From SAR86 cluster bacterium AG-349-I13 (GTDB taxonomy: Bacteria > Pseudomonadota > Gammaproteobacteria > Magnimaribacterales > TMED112): DNA of 64,000 nt. The stretch lies in the NCBI GenBank assembly GCA_003278815.1, contig QCDB01000003.1:1-64000 (forward strand), read 5' to 3'. Shown piece after piece: positions 1-8,036 of the stretch. The notes under the pieces were generated by a model. It saw only the letters and a program-made list of their open reading frames with translations, made no database searches and was not told where the DNA came from. Made by a program: the position numbers and the translations under genes. Within the stretch, counting starts at the first letter, position 1; every line of letters starts with the position of its first letter.

Positions 1-599
1 TCTGGTGTTGGTTCTGGTGTTGGTTCAGTTGTTGTTCCATCCGATGTAAATAAATACCAAACACCTCCCACTGCATTTCCATTTGCGTCTGTGTCTGTAG
101 AATCGCCTGTATATTGATACGCAGGCTGATTGTTTATTAAGATTTGATTTTCAGAGTTTTTAGTAAATGTTGCTGTTAAGTTAGACTCTGAAACTACTAG
201 TTCAGAAATATCTCTATCTGTTGTTGCGTAAGGCCATGCTGAGCCTTGGTACGTACCAAGACCATCATTCACTCCATCCGGAGCATATGCGTATACTGTC
301 CTTAAATCCGCAACTGCGTTTCCACCTGGCGTAGCACTTGCATTCACCCCTGACATTTGAATTACATCAACTGCACTTCCATCAAGAGTTACGGATAATA
401 GTGAAGCTGTAAGTGGAGCTGGTGTAGGGGCTGGTGTTGGTGCTGGTGTAGGAGCTGGTGTTGGTGCCGGTGTAGGGGCTGGTGTAGGAGCTGGTGTTGG
501 GTAAGGACTTGGTGTTGAACTACCCCCGCCACCGCAAGCTACTAATAATGCTGTAGATAATACAGACACTATTAAACTTAACTTCCTTTTGACTATCAT
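1..599 (-). CDS. Secreted-repeat lipoprotein with Ala-Pro-Thr-Pro stalk (3' end outside window)
   Basis: The reading frame starts at the ATG at 597-599 and runs off the left edge. The N terminus is a lipoprotein signal with lipobox LVAC (Cys22) followed by GGGG. About 30 residues of APTP repeats follow, then a globular part containing VYAYAPDG, a WPYA element and, near the edge, PAYQYTGDSTDTDANGNAVG followed by GVWYLF. The last element resembles the YxYxxD...GGVW signature of the 'secreted repeat' family (PF03640, COG4315), whose function is unknown. A second Pro-rich segment (TPEPTPEPTP) begins at the edge, so at least one more domain probably follows. It is expected to be an outer-membrane or surface lipoprotein. 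It lies downstream of tRNA-Lys on the same strand with about 100 bases between. The family call rests on motif resemblance only. Confidence 0.7.
   Translation of the reverse strand, partial: MIVKRKLSLIVSVLSTALLVACGGGGSSTPSPYPTPAPTPAPTPAPTPAPTPAPTPAPTPAPLTASLLSVTLDGSAVDVIQMSGVNASATPGGNAVADLRTVYAYAPDGVNDGLGTYQGSAWPYATTDRDISELVVSESNLTATFTKNSENQILINNQPAYQYTGDSTDTDANGNAVGGVWYLFTSDGTTTEPTPEPTP
421..500. repeat. 12-base tandem repeat coding for the APTP stalk
   Basis: Imperfect direct repeats of a 12-base unit (plus strand GGTGTWGGNGCY) occur about seven times in a row. Read on the minus strand they encode the Ala-Pro-Thr-Pro linker of the lipoprotein. Third-position variation between units shows the array is not freshly amplified. 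Such arrays are prone to slippage and length change. Confidence 0.85.
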
Positions 600-702
600 C
601 TCTTTTCTGTATTAATTCATTTACAAAAATCAACTCAATAACTTTAAATTAGTCATCGAAATGAGATTGTAACACCTATGTAATATTCTTTATACAATTT
701 AG

Positions 703-778
703 TGGTGGGTCGTATAGGATTCGAACCTATGACCAACGGGTTAAAAGCCCGGTGCTCTACCAGCTGAGCTAACGACCC
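703..778 (-). tRNA. tRNA-Lys (anticodon TTT)
   Basis: This is a complete 76-base cloverleaf on the minus strand. The acceptor stem starts GGGTCGT and ends ACGACCC followed by an encoded ACCA end. It has the D arm AGCTCAGCTGGTAGAGCA, the anticodon loop CTTTTAA (TTT, bases 743-745) and the T arm with GGTTCGAATCC. It lies 15 bases behind cpoB on the same strand. A tRNA-Lys behind the tol-pal-cpoB cluster is also found in E. coli and Pseudomonas, although the Pseudomonas queE and queC genes are absent here. Confidence 0.97.
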
Positions 779-793
779 AACAATTTCAATGCG

Positions 794-1435
794 CTATTTT
801 AGACTAGTTAATGTCTCAGCGGAAGCTTTTGCTGCTGAACTATCAGGGTATTCTCTGATAACAGTTTCCAAAATCGCAACCGCACGTTCTTTGCTGCCTT
901 GCTCTAGATATATAGTACCAAGCTTAAATTTTGCTAGTGGGACTTTCCAATGTGTTGGGTATAGGCCTACTAAAGTATTGTAATTCTGAGTTGCAACCGC
1001 CAAATTGCCATTTGTTAAGTTAATTTCACCCATCCAAAAATAAGCCAAGGGCGTATCATCAGAATCATCACTAGTTTGAACAAAAGCATTCAATGCACTC
1101 AGAGCTTCATTCAACTGCCCTTTTCTGATGAGCAAAATTGCTTGATCATAAGAATTTAATAATTGATTGTTTCTTTCAACTATTACTTCTGACTGCTGCA
1201 GGTCTTCAATAGACATTAGTGAAGTTAGCTTTGCATCAATTTCACTTATTTTTTCGATATTTTTCGCTTGATAAAAATCAAGTTGAGTCTGCATCACTTC
1301 AATTTCATTCCTCAAGGTAGCAATCTCATTTTCAAGATTTTGGATTTTGAGGTATAACTCAATAAACTCTTTATCAGGATTTTCCTGCGCTTGAGCAAAC
1401 AAGCTCAGAAATATTATTAGAAAAAAACGTAGCAC
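794..1435 (-). CDS. cpoB: Cell division coordinator CpoB (YbgF)
   Basis: CpoB is a periplasmic partner of TolA that links outer-membrane constriction to peptidoglycan synthesis at the septum. The 213-residue product has a signal peptide (cleavage near FAQA/QE), an N-terminal coiled coil of about residues 20-80 (the trimerisation region in E. coli), and a C-terminal tetratricopeptide part with repeats such as LAYFWMGEINLTNGNLAVA and PLAKFKLGTIYLEQGS. The start codon is GTG and overlaps the pal stop (TAGTG), which indicates translational coupling. It is the last protein gene of the tol-pal operon and precedes tRNA-Lys. Length and architecture are normal. Confidence 0.93.
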   Translation of the reverse strand: MLRFFLIIFLSLFAQAQENPDKEFIELYLKIQNLENEIATLRNEIEVMQTQLDFYQAKNIEKISEIDAKLTSLMSIEDLQQSEVIVERNNQLLNSYDQAILLIRKGQLNEALSALNAFVQTSDDSDDTPLAYFWMGEINLTNGNLAVATQNYNTLVGLYPTHWKVPLAKFKLGTIYLEQGSKERAVAILETVIREYPDSSAAKASAETLTSLK

Positions 1436-1932
1436 TATCTAATAAAGAATAGTTCTGCTCGTCTATTTTTTGACCAAGCAGTTTCGTTAGAGCCGTTATC
1501 TACTGGCATCTCTTCGCCATAGCCAACTACTTCAATATTAAATGAAGACACACCTGTGGCAGTTAAGAAATCCTCAACTGCTTTCGCTCTTCTTTCACTT
1601 AAAGCGAGGTTATACTCTCTTGTGCCTCGCTCATCTGCGTGACCTTCTACTAAAAGAGTATATTTAGCATTTGATTTCATTAATCTTGAAACTGCGAATA
1701 ATTCTTCCAAAGACTCCTCTTTTAATGTGTCATCGTCGTAATCGAATAAAACTGTGACGTAAGCCTCGCCGAGATCTACATCACTCATTACTACATTGTC
1801 ATCTGTTTCTTCTTGACTATTTTCAGTTAAATCAACTGTTTTAGTTTCTTGAACGTCAACTTTTTCTACAGGTGTTGATGAACAAGCAAAAATTATAAAA
1901 ATCGAAAAAAGTGAAATTAATATATTTTTCAT
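1435..1932 (-). CDS. pal: Peptidoglycan-associated lipoprotein Pal
   Basis: Pal is an outer-membrane lipoprotein that binds peptidoglycan and TolB. I place the start at the ATG at 1930-1932 (MKNILISLF), not at an in-frame ATG at 1956. An AAGG lies at the right distance upstream, and this start places the lipobox IFAC (Cys17) correctly. An acidic linker of about 30 residues is followed by the OmpA-like domain with TVLFDYDDDTL, VEGHADERGTREYNLALSER and VVGYGEEMP, which contains the Asp and Arg that hold diaminopimelate. The protein is 165 residues. It lies between tolB and cpoB as usual. Confidence 0.95.
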   Translation of the reverse strand: MKNILISLFSIFIIFACSSTPVEKVDVQETKTVDLTENSQEETDDNVVMSDVDLGEAYVTVLFDYDDDTLKEESLEELFAVSRLMKSNAKYTLLVEGHADERGTREYNLALSERRAKAVEDFLTATGVSSFNIEVVGYGEEMPVDNGSNETAWSKNRRAELFFIR

Positions 1933-1934
1933 AA

Positions 1935-3188
1935 TTACCTTAAAAATGGTGACCAAGCTGGTTCTTTTAATTCTCCATATAAAGCTGGAAGTTTAAAACT
2001 TACCTTACTACTGATATTAATTCCAGCAAGATATGATAAATTTCCGTCTTTTGTGGAGTAAATTATAACATTGCCATTAGGTGCTATGCATGGACTTTCA
2101 TCATTTTTAGTTGATGTAAGGACTTCCAAAGTCCTAGAACCTAAATCTAGTTTTGCAATATTAAAGTTAATATTTGACCTATGAACAAAAATAATTTCAT
2201 TCTTACCAAGATATGAGGCCCTTGCATTATAATTTCCCTCAGTTGTAAGTCTTCTTTTGAGTTTTGATCTGACATTAATTTCATAAATTTGAGGGCTACC
2301 AGATCTGTCTGAGGTAAAAATTATATTTTTTCCATCAGGGGACCAAGCTGGTTCAGTATCAATAGCAAGATTTTCAGTTAATCGAGTGATTTTTTTTGAC
2401 TTCAAATTAATCGTATAAATCTCTGAATTACCGTCTTTTGTACTAGTAAATGCCAAATCTTTGTTATCGGGTGACCATGCTGGTGAGCTGACTGAAGATT
2501 TAGAGCTTAAGACAAGATTTCTTTTCCCAGTTGCTAGATTTTGAGTAAAAACTTGAGCTCGATTATTTTCGAATGAAACATATGCAATTTCCTTTGCGTC
2601 TGTTGACCAAGCTGGCGATATTATTGAATTGTTTGACTTTAAAAGAACTTGTTCATTAAATCCATCTGCATCACTGATAATTAGTTTGTGAGTATCTGAG
2701 TTTCTTGTGACATACATGAGTTTTGTTGATGAAATGCCTTCAATACCGTAAAAATATTTATATATTCCATCAGAAACATAATGGCTTGACTGCCTTAAAC
2801 TATCTGGCAACCCTAAAACTCTTCTTTTGTCTTCAGTTTCGTTATAACTGATATCAAAAATTGAGTAAGCAATATCTAAATTATTATCTTCATTTTGGAC
2901 TTCTACAAAAATTATTGAATCAACATCGAGTAGCAACCAGTCTCTTTGGATAACTTCACTCTCATTCATGGGAATACTTAATAATTCGTCCATACCTAAG
3001 ACTTTAAACTCACCCGTTCTCTTTAGATCATTTGAGATTACATTGATAATTTCTTGGCCTGAAAGAGAGTTACTGTTTTTTTCTAAGATAGCTATTTTTA
3101 CTGGCTTACTTGCACTTTCAGTTATTTCAAGAACAAGATCAGCCTTGAATTCATAAGCTAAAAATAATAAAAAAATTATTCGTTTCAT
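1935..3188 (-). CDS. tolB: Tol-Pal system protein TolB
   Basis: TolB is the periplasmic beta-propeller that connects TolA with Pal. The 417-residue product has an N-terminal signal peptide, a small alpha/beta domain (residues 17-150) and a C-terminal six-bladed propeller marked by repeated PAWSPDG-like blades (ISPAWSTDAKEIAYVS, SSPAWSPDNKDLAFTS, TEPAWSPDGKNIIFTS and a final PAWSPFLR). Length is typical. The start overlaps the tolA stop by four bases (ATGA) and the stop lies just before the pal start. All genes of the tolQRAB-pal-cpoB cluster are contiguous. Confidence 0.96.
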   Translation of the reverse strand: MKRIIFLLFLAYEFKADLVLEITESASKPVKIAILEKNSNSLSGQEIINVISNDLKRTGEFKVLGMDELLSIPMNESEVIQRDWLLLDVDSIIFVEVQNEDNNLDIAYSIFDISYNETEDKRRVLGLPDSLRQSSHYVSDGIYKYFYGIEGISSTKLMYVTRNSDTHKLIISDADGFNEQVLLKSNNSIISPAWSTDAKEIAYVSFENNRAQVFTQNLATGKRNLVLSSKSSVSSPAWSPDNKDLAFTSTKDGNSEIYTINLKSKKITRLTENLAIDTEPAWSPDGKNIIFTSDRSGSPQIYEINVRSKLKRRLTTEGNYNARASYLGKNEIIFVHRSNINFNIAKLDLGSRTLEVLTSTKNDESPCIAPNGNVIIYSTKDGNLSYLAGINISSKVSFKLPALYGELKEPAWSPFLR

Positions 3189-3772
3189 TCGGGTCTAAAC
3201 CTTAATGTAAAATTTGAGAAATATGCCTGAAAAGTTTGATCATCCAGATTTCTGACATATTTAATTTGCCTATACTTTCTTATGGCATTCAGTGCGGCTC
3301 GATCAAATGCTCTATCTCCACTTGTTTTTTTCATTTCTACATTTTCAATGATCCCTAATCTATTTATGCTTAAATTAAAATCCGCAAACATTCCTGCTTT
3401 TGCACTGTTTGGCCTGATCCATAATGCTTCTATATCTTTGATCACCTTGTAACTTATTTGTTCAATAACATCAGCATTATCTGAAACTCTTTTTTGCATT
3501 TCTTCTTCTTTTAGATACTCTTGAAGATTTTCTATTTCTTTATTTTTGGTTTCTTTAAGATCCTCAGGATCTTCTTTCTTAACACTTTTTTCTTGAGATT
3601 TAATTCTCTCTCGAACCTCTTCTTTTACTTGTAACTCATCATCAAGAAAATTTACATTTGTAATCTTCCTAGTAGTTTTTTCAACACTTTCAGTTGCGAA
3701 TAGAACATAACTTAAAAAGATTAAAATATGCACAATTATTGAAAAAAATAATGCTGTTAACCATTTCATCAT
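3185..3772 (-). CDS. tolA: Tol-Pal system protein TolA, short form
   Basis: TolA is the inner-membrane protein that transmits the force of TolQR to TolB-Pal. The 195-residue product has one N-terminal membrane segment (residues 6-26), a charged helical region (about 45-95) and a C-terminal TonB-like domain (about 105-195, AGMFADFNLSINRLGIIENV and DRAALNAIRKY). E. coli TolA has 421 residues; the difference is the long Ala/Lys-rich helix of domain II, here only about 50 residues. The position between tolR and tolB fixes the identity. The short helix implies a smaller periplasmic reach, which is my inference. Confidence 0.88.
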   Translation of the reverse strand: MMKWLTALFFSIIVHILIFLSYVLFATESVEKTTRKITNVNFLDDELQVKEEVRERIKSQEKSVKKEDPEDLKETKNKEIENLQEYLKEEEMQKRVSDNADVIEQISYKVIKDIEALWIRPNSAKAGMFADFNLSINRLGIIENVEMKKTSGDRAFDRAALNAIRKYRQIKYVRNLDDQTFQAYFSNFTLRFRPE

Positions 3773-4188
3773 GGTTGTGTTGCTAGTGAAAAATTATTAG
3801 CACCGTTTGATTGTAAAACGCTTAATAATTCAGCTATTGATTGATAAGAGGTATTTTGATCACCTCTTACAATAATTTCAATGTCAGGATTTGTTTGTAT
3901 AACCCTAGAAAATCGGTCTTCAATAAATCCTAAGGAAACTTGAACATTGCTGCCGTCTTCCTCAATGAAGTATTCTCCATTTTCATTTACATCAATGACA
4001 AATGGCTCAGAGTTGTCAATCTCAATTTCATCTGCTGGAACACTTGGTAAATTAATATCTAATCCTTGAACTGCTAGTGGTGCCACAACCATGAAAATAA
4101 CGAGCAAGACTAACATTATATCTACGTATGGAACTACGTTTATTTCATTTATTGCTTTGGTTGATTTGCTTCTTTTTTCTAGGAGCAT
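3769..4188 (-). CDS. tolR: Tol-Pal system protein TolR (ExbD family)
   Basis: TolR is a subunit of the proton-driven TolQR motor. The 139-residue product has a cytoplasmic N terminus, one membrane segment (about 20-40, VVPYVDIMLVLLVIFMVVAP) with the conserved Asp that carries protons, and a periplasmic ExbD-like domain ending VLQSNGANNFSLATQP. It sits four bases behind tolQ and overlaps tolA by four bases. Length is normal. Confidence 0.95.
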   Translation of the reverse strand: MLLEKRSKSTKAINEINVVPYVDIMLVLLVIFMVVAPLAVQGLDINLPSVPADEIEIDNSEPFVIDVNENGEYFIEEDGSNVQVSLGFIEDRFSRVIQTNPDIEIIVRGDQNTSYQSIAELLSVLQSNGANNFSLATQP

Positions 4189-4192
4189 ATTT

Positions 4193-4840
4193 TTATTTTT
4201 TATTTATTTGAATTATTAGTTGTTCTGCAAAAGCTAAAGATCCATTTATTAAATTATCTAGTTTTTTTGAGAATTGGTTATAAGCAATGAGTGCTGGTAT
4301 TGCAGCTAATAAACCAACTGCTGTAGCAACTAAAGCCTCAGATATTCCTGGTGCTACTGAACTCAAAGTTAATTGTGCTGTTGTTGATAAGCCTTGAAAT
4401 GCATTAATTATCCCAATAACTGTTCCTAATAAGCCAATGTAAGGTGCACTCGAACTTATTGTGGCGAGTAACGATAGATTTTTTGAGAGCCTTTCCTCCT
4501 CTCTATTAACAATGACTCTTACGAGCCTCTCAGTAGATTCAACTTCATTTATAGAATTATTCTTATTCATCAAACTGTCGTAAACTGAAACAAGTATCAA
4601 CTCAGATGGCTCCAAGTCACCAAGATCTTTCTCTTTAAGTGCAAGATATAAATCTTCGATCTTCTCACCTTCCCAAAACTTATCTTCTATTTCATGTGAG
4701 GCATCTGTTGATCTGGTAAGAGTAAAATATTTTTCAAATATTAGAACCCATGAAGTAATAGAAGCAATTATGAGAATAGCCAAAATTAATTGCACTGGTA
4801 GTGAAGCCTGCAACAGAAGTTCAAGTGCATCAAAATCCAT
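4193..4840 (-). CDS. tolQ: Tol-Pal system protein TolQ (ExbB family)
   Basis: TolQ is the polytopic subunit of the TolQR proton channel in the inner membrane. In 215 residues it shows a first membrane segment (about 15-37), a cytoplasmic loop, and two C-terminal segments containing APYIGLLGTVIGIINAFQGL and APGISEALVATAVGLLAAIP, which are the MotA/TolQ/ExbB signatures. The start overlaps the stop of the upstream nuclease gene (TAATG). The thioesterase gene ybgC, which usually precedes tolQ, is absent. Confidence 0.95.
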   Translation of the reverse strand: MDFDALELLLQASLPVQLILAILIIASITSWVLIFEKYFTLTRSTDASHEIEDKFWEGEKIEDLYLALKEKDLGDLEPSELILVSVYDSLMNKNNSINEVESTERLVRVIVNREEERLSKNLSLLATISSSAPYIGLLGTVIGIINAFQGLSTTAQLTLSSVAPGISEALVATAVGLLAAIPALIAYNQFSKKLDNLINGSLAFAEQLIIQINKK

Positions 4841-5247
4841 TATTTATGATTCTCCAAGTCAATTTGATATTTCTCATTTAATAAGTAAATAAAGCTTTCC
4901 CAATTCAAATCAACAAGTTTACTTGTATCAGATAAATTTTCATTCAAGTTTTTAACCATTACTCTCACTCTAATAGGTTTATTATCGAATTTATAAACTA
5001 AGGCCGGAAATTCTCCATCACCGTTAACACCAAGAACTTGATCCCACCAAGCAGCCGCTGGCTCAAAACCTTTTTTGTAAGCTTTACATTCTATATTCCA
5101 CCTACCTATTTTTAAGTCTGGGTGATTTTTTTCTTGGTACTGATTCAGTATTCTTCTGACTGGTTTGAGAAGATTTAGATCTTCTTGCAACTTCTTAGCA
5201 ATTTTTCTTTCGAAATCATGTCCTTTTTTTCTTTGATTAATTGTCAT
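4840..5247 (-). CDS. PD-(D/E)xK-type nuclease at the ruvCAB position
   Basis: The 135-residue product has the layout of a small PD-(D/E)xK nuclease: an N-terminal helix with Glu13 (KGHDFERKIAKKL), Asp44 (HPDLKIG), then Glu53-x-Lys55 (WNIECKAYKKG). A PVRRILNQYQ segment and an AWWDQVLG motif follow. The pattern recalls phage-type nucleases that cut branched DNA, which is recognition from memory. Its start is coupled to yebC (ATGA) and its stop to tolQ (TAATG), so it is a full member of the operon. In Pseudomonas and relatives this gap between yebC and tolQ holds ruvC, ruvA, ruvB and ybgC. A role as a substitute Holliday-junction resolvase is inferred from fold and position only. Confidence 0.7.
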   Translation of the reverse strand: MTINQRKKGHDFERKIAKKLQEDLNLLKPVRRILNQYQEKNHPDLKIGRWNIECKAYKKGFEPAAAWWDQVLGVNGDGEFPALVYKFDNKPIRVRVMVKNLNENLSDTSKLVDLNWESFIYLLNEKYQIDLENHK

Positions 5248-5984
5248 GATTTAAAAACCGATTCGTCTAAATCAGCATTGGTGAAAACTTCCTGAACATC
5301 GTCAAGGTCTTCAATCGCGTCAGTCAATTTCATATTTTTTTCAGATTGTTCAAAATCCAAAGGAATATTTGTCTCTGTTTCCATTATTATTTCAGAAGCT
5401 TCAACTATAAAATTATCTGACTCTAACTTTTCTTTCAAGCTTGATAAATCTTTTGGTTCACAAACAATTTCAGTTTTACTGCCATCAAATTCATTTATAT
5501 CATTAGCTCCGTTTTCAGCTGCTATTTCATACAGCTTTTCATCAGATAAATCCGAATCTACTAATAATTTTCCTTTCGCTTCAAATAGATATGCAACACT
5601 ACCTGATGTACCAAGATTTCCGCCATATTTTGTAAATGCATGTCTTATTTCTGAAACAGTTCTATTTTTATTATCTGTTAAAGTTTTGATGAAGACCGCT
5701 ACACCACCTGGAGCATATCCTTCATAAATTACTTCCTCTAAGTTTTGGCCCTCTTGACCTCCTGCCCCTCTTTGAATTGCTCTATTGATTGTATCTTTTG
5801 TCATATTAGCTGAGAGAGCTTTATCATAAGCAAGCCTTAATCTCGGATTATCTTCGACAATCGGACCACCGTCTTTTGCTGCAACAGTGAGTTCTCTGAT
5901 TATCTTTGTAAAGACCGCACCTCTTTTTGCATCCTGTCTTGCCTTTCTGTGTTTAATATTTGCCCATTTGGAATGTCCTGCCAT
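5244..5984 (-). CDS. yebC: YebC/PmpR-family protein
   Basis: YebC is a conserved cytoplasmic protein long annotated as a DNA-binding regulator; members of the family have more recently been linked to translation of difficult sequences such as proline runs. The 246-residue product starts with the hallmark MAGHSKWANIKHRKARQDAKRG and includes RAIQRGAGG, EGYAPGGVAVFIKTLTDNKNRT and FTKYGGNLGTSGSVAYLFE. Length is typical. It lies between aspS (start overlapping the aspS stop, TAATG) and the nuclease gene, the usual aspS-yebC pairing. Confidence 0.95.
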   Translation of the reverse strand: MAGHSKWANIKHRKARQDAKRGAVFTKIIRELTVAAKDGGPIVEDNPRLRLAYDKALSANMTKDTINRAIQRGAGGQEGQNLEEVIYEGYAPGGVAVFIKTLTDNKNRTVSEIRHAFTKYGGNLGTSGSVAYLFEAKGKLLVDSDLSDEKLYEIAAENGANDINEFDGSKTEIVCEPKDLSSLKEKLESDNFIVEASEIIMETETNIPLDFEQSEKNMKLTDAIEDLDDVQEVFTNADLDESVFKS

Positions 5985-7744
5985 TAATCTTCCTTTCTTG
6001 AAATATGAAGTTCTTCAAGGCTTTCATCTGTAACAGATCCAGGTGCATCTGTTAGCAAACATAATGCTGATTGAGTTTTGGGAAAGGCTATAACGTCTCT
6101 TATAGATTCGGCTCCTACCATTAGCATGGCAAGCCTATCAAGGCCAAATGCTATCCCACCATGTGGTGGACAACCAGTGGTTAAAGTTTTCAAAAAGAAG
6201 CCAAATTTTGTCTGTGCTTCTTCTTCAGATAACCCAAGTAACTGAAAAACTTTTTCCTGAAGAGGTTTTTTATGAATACGAATAGATCCTCCACCAATTT
6301 CTATCCCATTAATGACCATGTCATAAGCTTTCGAATTAATTTCTAAAGGATTCAATTTGCTAAGCTTTTCAAGATCTGTTTCAACCGGACATGTGAATGG
6401 ATGATGCAAAGAAGTTAAAGATCCATCTGATGCTTCCTCGAACATTGGAAATTCAGTAATCCAACAAGCTGCAAAATCACCTTTCAAAAGATCTAGGTCT
6501 TCACCAATCTTAGTTATAAGTCGACTCATATAGTCATTCACGGTTTTTTCTCTGCCAGCTCCAAAAAATATTAAGTCCCCTTTTTTAACTTCTAAGGTAG
6601 TCATAATATTTGTTAAGCATTCTTCAGAAAGATACTTAAGAATAGGTGACGCAAGGTCTGAAATTTTATCGCCTTCAACTTTAATATAAGCTAAACCTTT
6701 AGCTCCAAATTCTTTAACAAAATCTGTATATCTATCGATTTGACCTCTACCAATCTTTTGGCCCTCAGGTACTATTAGTGCTGCAATTCTTGAGTTGTTG
6801 TCATTTGCCGGATCTGAGAAAACTTTGAAATCCTCTTTTTTAAAGATCTCAGATAATTCAATAAGTTGCAGAGGGTTTCTTAGGTCAGGTTTATCACACC
6901 CATATCTTTCCATAGCATCATGCCATTTTAATTTTGGTAACTTGGAAAGTTTTTTATTGAGAATTTTCTCAAATGATTCAATTATCATTTCCTCCGCAAA
7001 ATTCATTACGTCTTGTTCCTCTACAAATGATGCTTCAATATCAATCTGTGAAAACTCTGGCTGTCTATCTGCTCTAAGGTCCTCATCTCTAAAACATCTA
7101 GCAATCTGGTAATACTTATCAAAACCAGAAATCATTAACATTTGTTTGAATAACTGTGGTGATTGAGGAAGAGCAAAAAAATTGCCCACACTTGTTCTAC
7201 TTGGAACTAGATAATCTCTTGCGCCTTCTGGAGTAGCTTTTGTTAGTATTGGAGTTTCTATATCCACAAAATTATTATTCTCTAAATAATCTCTAATAGA
7301 TTTTGTCAGGCTGGATTTTAGTCTTAAATTATTTTGCATTTCAGGTCTTCTGAGATCTAAAGTTCTATTTTTTAACCTTACGTCCTCACCAACTTCTGAA
7401 GATTGATCTAGTGGAAATGCAGGTGTATCTGCTTCATTCAGTAATTCAATTGAACTGCATTTAATTTCAATATCACCCGTTGTTAATTGATCATTTTGAG
7501 AATCTTCTGGCCTCCCTTCAACTTGACCAAATGCCTTGATAACATATTCAGACCTAATGTCTTCTGCTATCTTGAAAGCTTCTTTATTTTCTGGATTTAC
7601 CACAACTTGAACGATCCCAGTAGCATCTCTAACGTCAAGAAAAATCACACCACCATGATCTCTTCTTCTATGGATCCATCCACAAATAGTTACTTCTTCG
7701 TTGAGATTCTTAATATTTAAATTACCACAATGATGACTTCTCAT
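5984..7744 (-). CDS. aspS: Aspartate--tRNA ligase
   Basis: This class II aminoacyl-tRNA synthetase charges tRNA-Asp. The 586-residue product has the N-terminal OB-fold anticodon-binding domain (ICGWIHRRRDHGGVIFLDVRD), class II motif 2 (YYQIARCFRDEDLRADRQPEF), the bacterial GAD insertion domain (about residues 290-420) and motif 3 near residue 540 (HGGIAFGLDRLAMLM). The bacterial-type length is normal. An AAGGATC precedes the ATG. Because gatCAB is encoded at 54381-57501, the enzyme may be non-discriminating and also form Asp-tRNA-Asn; the sequence alone does not decide this. Confidence 0.96.
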   Translation of the reverse strand: MRSHHCGNLNIKNLNEEVTICGWIHRRRDHGGVIFLDVRDATGIVQVVVNPENKEAFKIAEDIRSEYVIKAFGQVEGRPEDSQNDQLTTGDIEIKCSSIELLNEADTPAFPLDQSSEVGEDVRLKNRTLDLRRPEMQNNLRLKSSLTKSIRDYLENNNFVDIETPILTKATPEGARDYLVPSRTSVGNFFALPQSPQLFKQMLMISGFDKYYQIARCFRDEDLRADRQPEFSQIDIEASFVEEQDVMNFAEEMIIESFEKILNKKLSKLPKLKWHDAMERYGCDKPDLRNPLQLIELSEIFKKEDFKVFSDPANDNNSRIAALIVPEGQKIGRGQIDRYTDFVKEFGAKGLAYIKVEGDKISDLASPILKYLSEECLTNIMTTLEVKKGDLIFFGAGREKTVNDYMSRLITKIGEDLDLLKGDFAACWITEFPMFEEASDGSLTSLHHPFTCPVETDLEKLSKLNPLEINSKAYDMVINGIEIGGGSIRIHKKPLQEKVFQLLGLSEEEAQTKFGFFLKTLTTGCPPHGGIAFGLDRLAMLMVGAESIRDVIAFPKTQSALCLLTDAPGSVTDESLEELHISRKED

Positions 7745-7779
7745 TTTTTTAAGATCCTTTTCTAATTATTTTTCTCTCA

Positions 7780-7994
7780 TTATTGCTGGATTGAGGGTTT
7801 TTCTACCTTTAACTCAAAAACGTATCTAATTCCAACCACTGCCTTCTAATTCAAATTTTGAAGCAGACTGTAATTTTAACACTTTAGTGGATTTGTTACA
7901 TTTAACGCATTCTTTGAAGAGGTATTTCACTTATTTTTAGAAAAACTTCAAAATTTGAATTACATACCTCGCAATAATACTCTTAAATGGGCAT
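7780..7994 (-). pseudogene. Decayed FmdB-type zinc-ribbon gene
   Basis: Reading from the ATG at 7992-7994 gives MPI, a TAA stop, then EYYCEVCNSNFEVFLKISEI and PLQ. A frame change then continues as ECVKCNKSTKVLKLQSASKF and ELEGSGWN before another TAG. This follows the FmdB pattern: an MPIYEY start, a CxxC knuckle, KISDAPL, a second CxxC, then KLxSAxxFxLxGSGW. Disruptions are the in-frame TAA replacing the fourth codon, one frameshift after PLQ and further stops at the end. The two CxxC pairs and the GSGW end are still legible, so inactivation looks recent. An fmdB gene commonly precedes aspS in gammaproteobacteria, which fits this position. It fills most of the 292-base aspS-proS gap. Confidence 0.85.
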
Positions 7995-8036
7995 ATTCCT
8001 TATTAAATTACCATATAATTAATTGAGGAGATTATA

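Noticed and set aside
421-500. Tandem repeat as a possible CRISPR array
   Set aside because: Units are 12 bases, directly adjacent without spacers, and in frame with a lipoprotein; they encode an APTP linker.
7980-7994. Stop-codon readthrough or recoding in the fmdB-like gene
   Set aside because: Besides the TAA there is a frameshift and further stops, so decay explains the data better than recoding.
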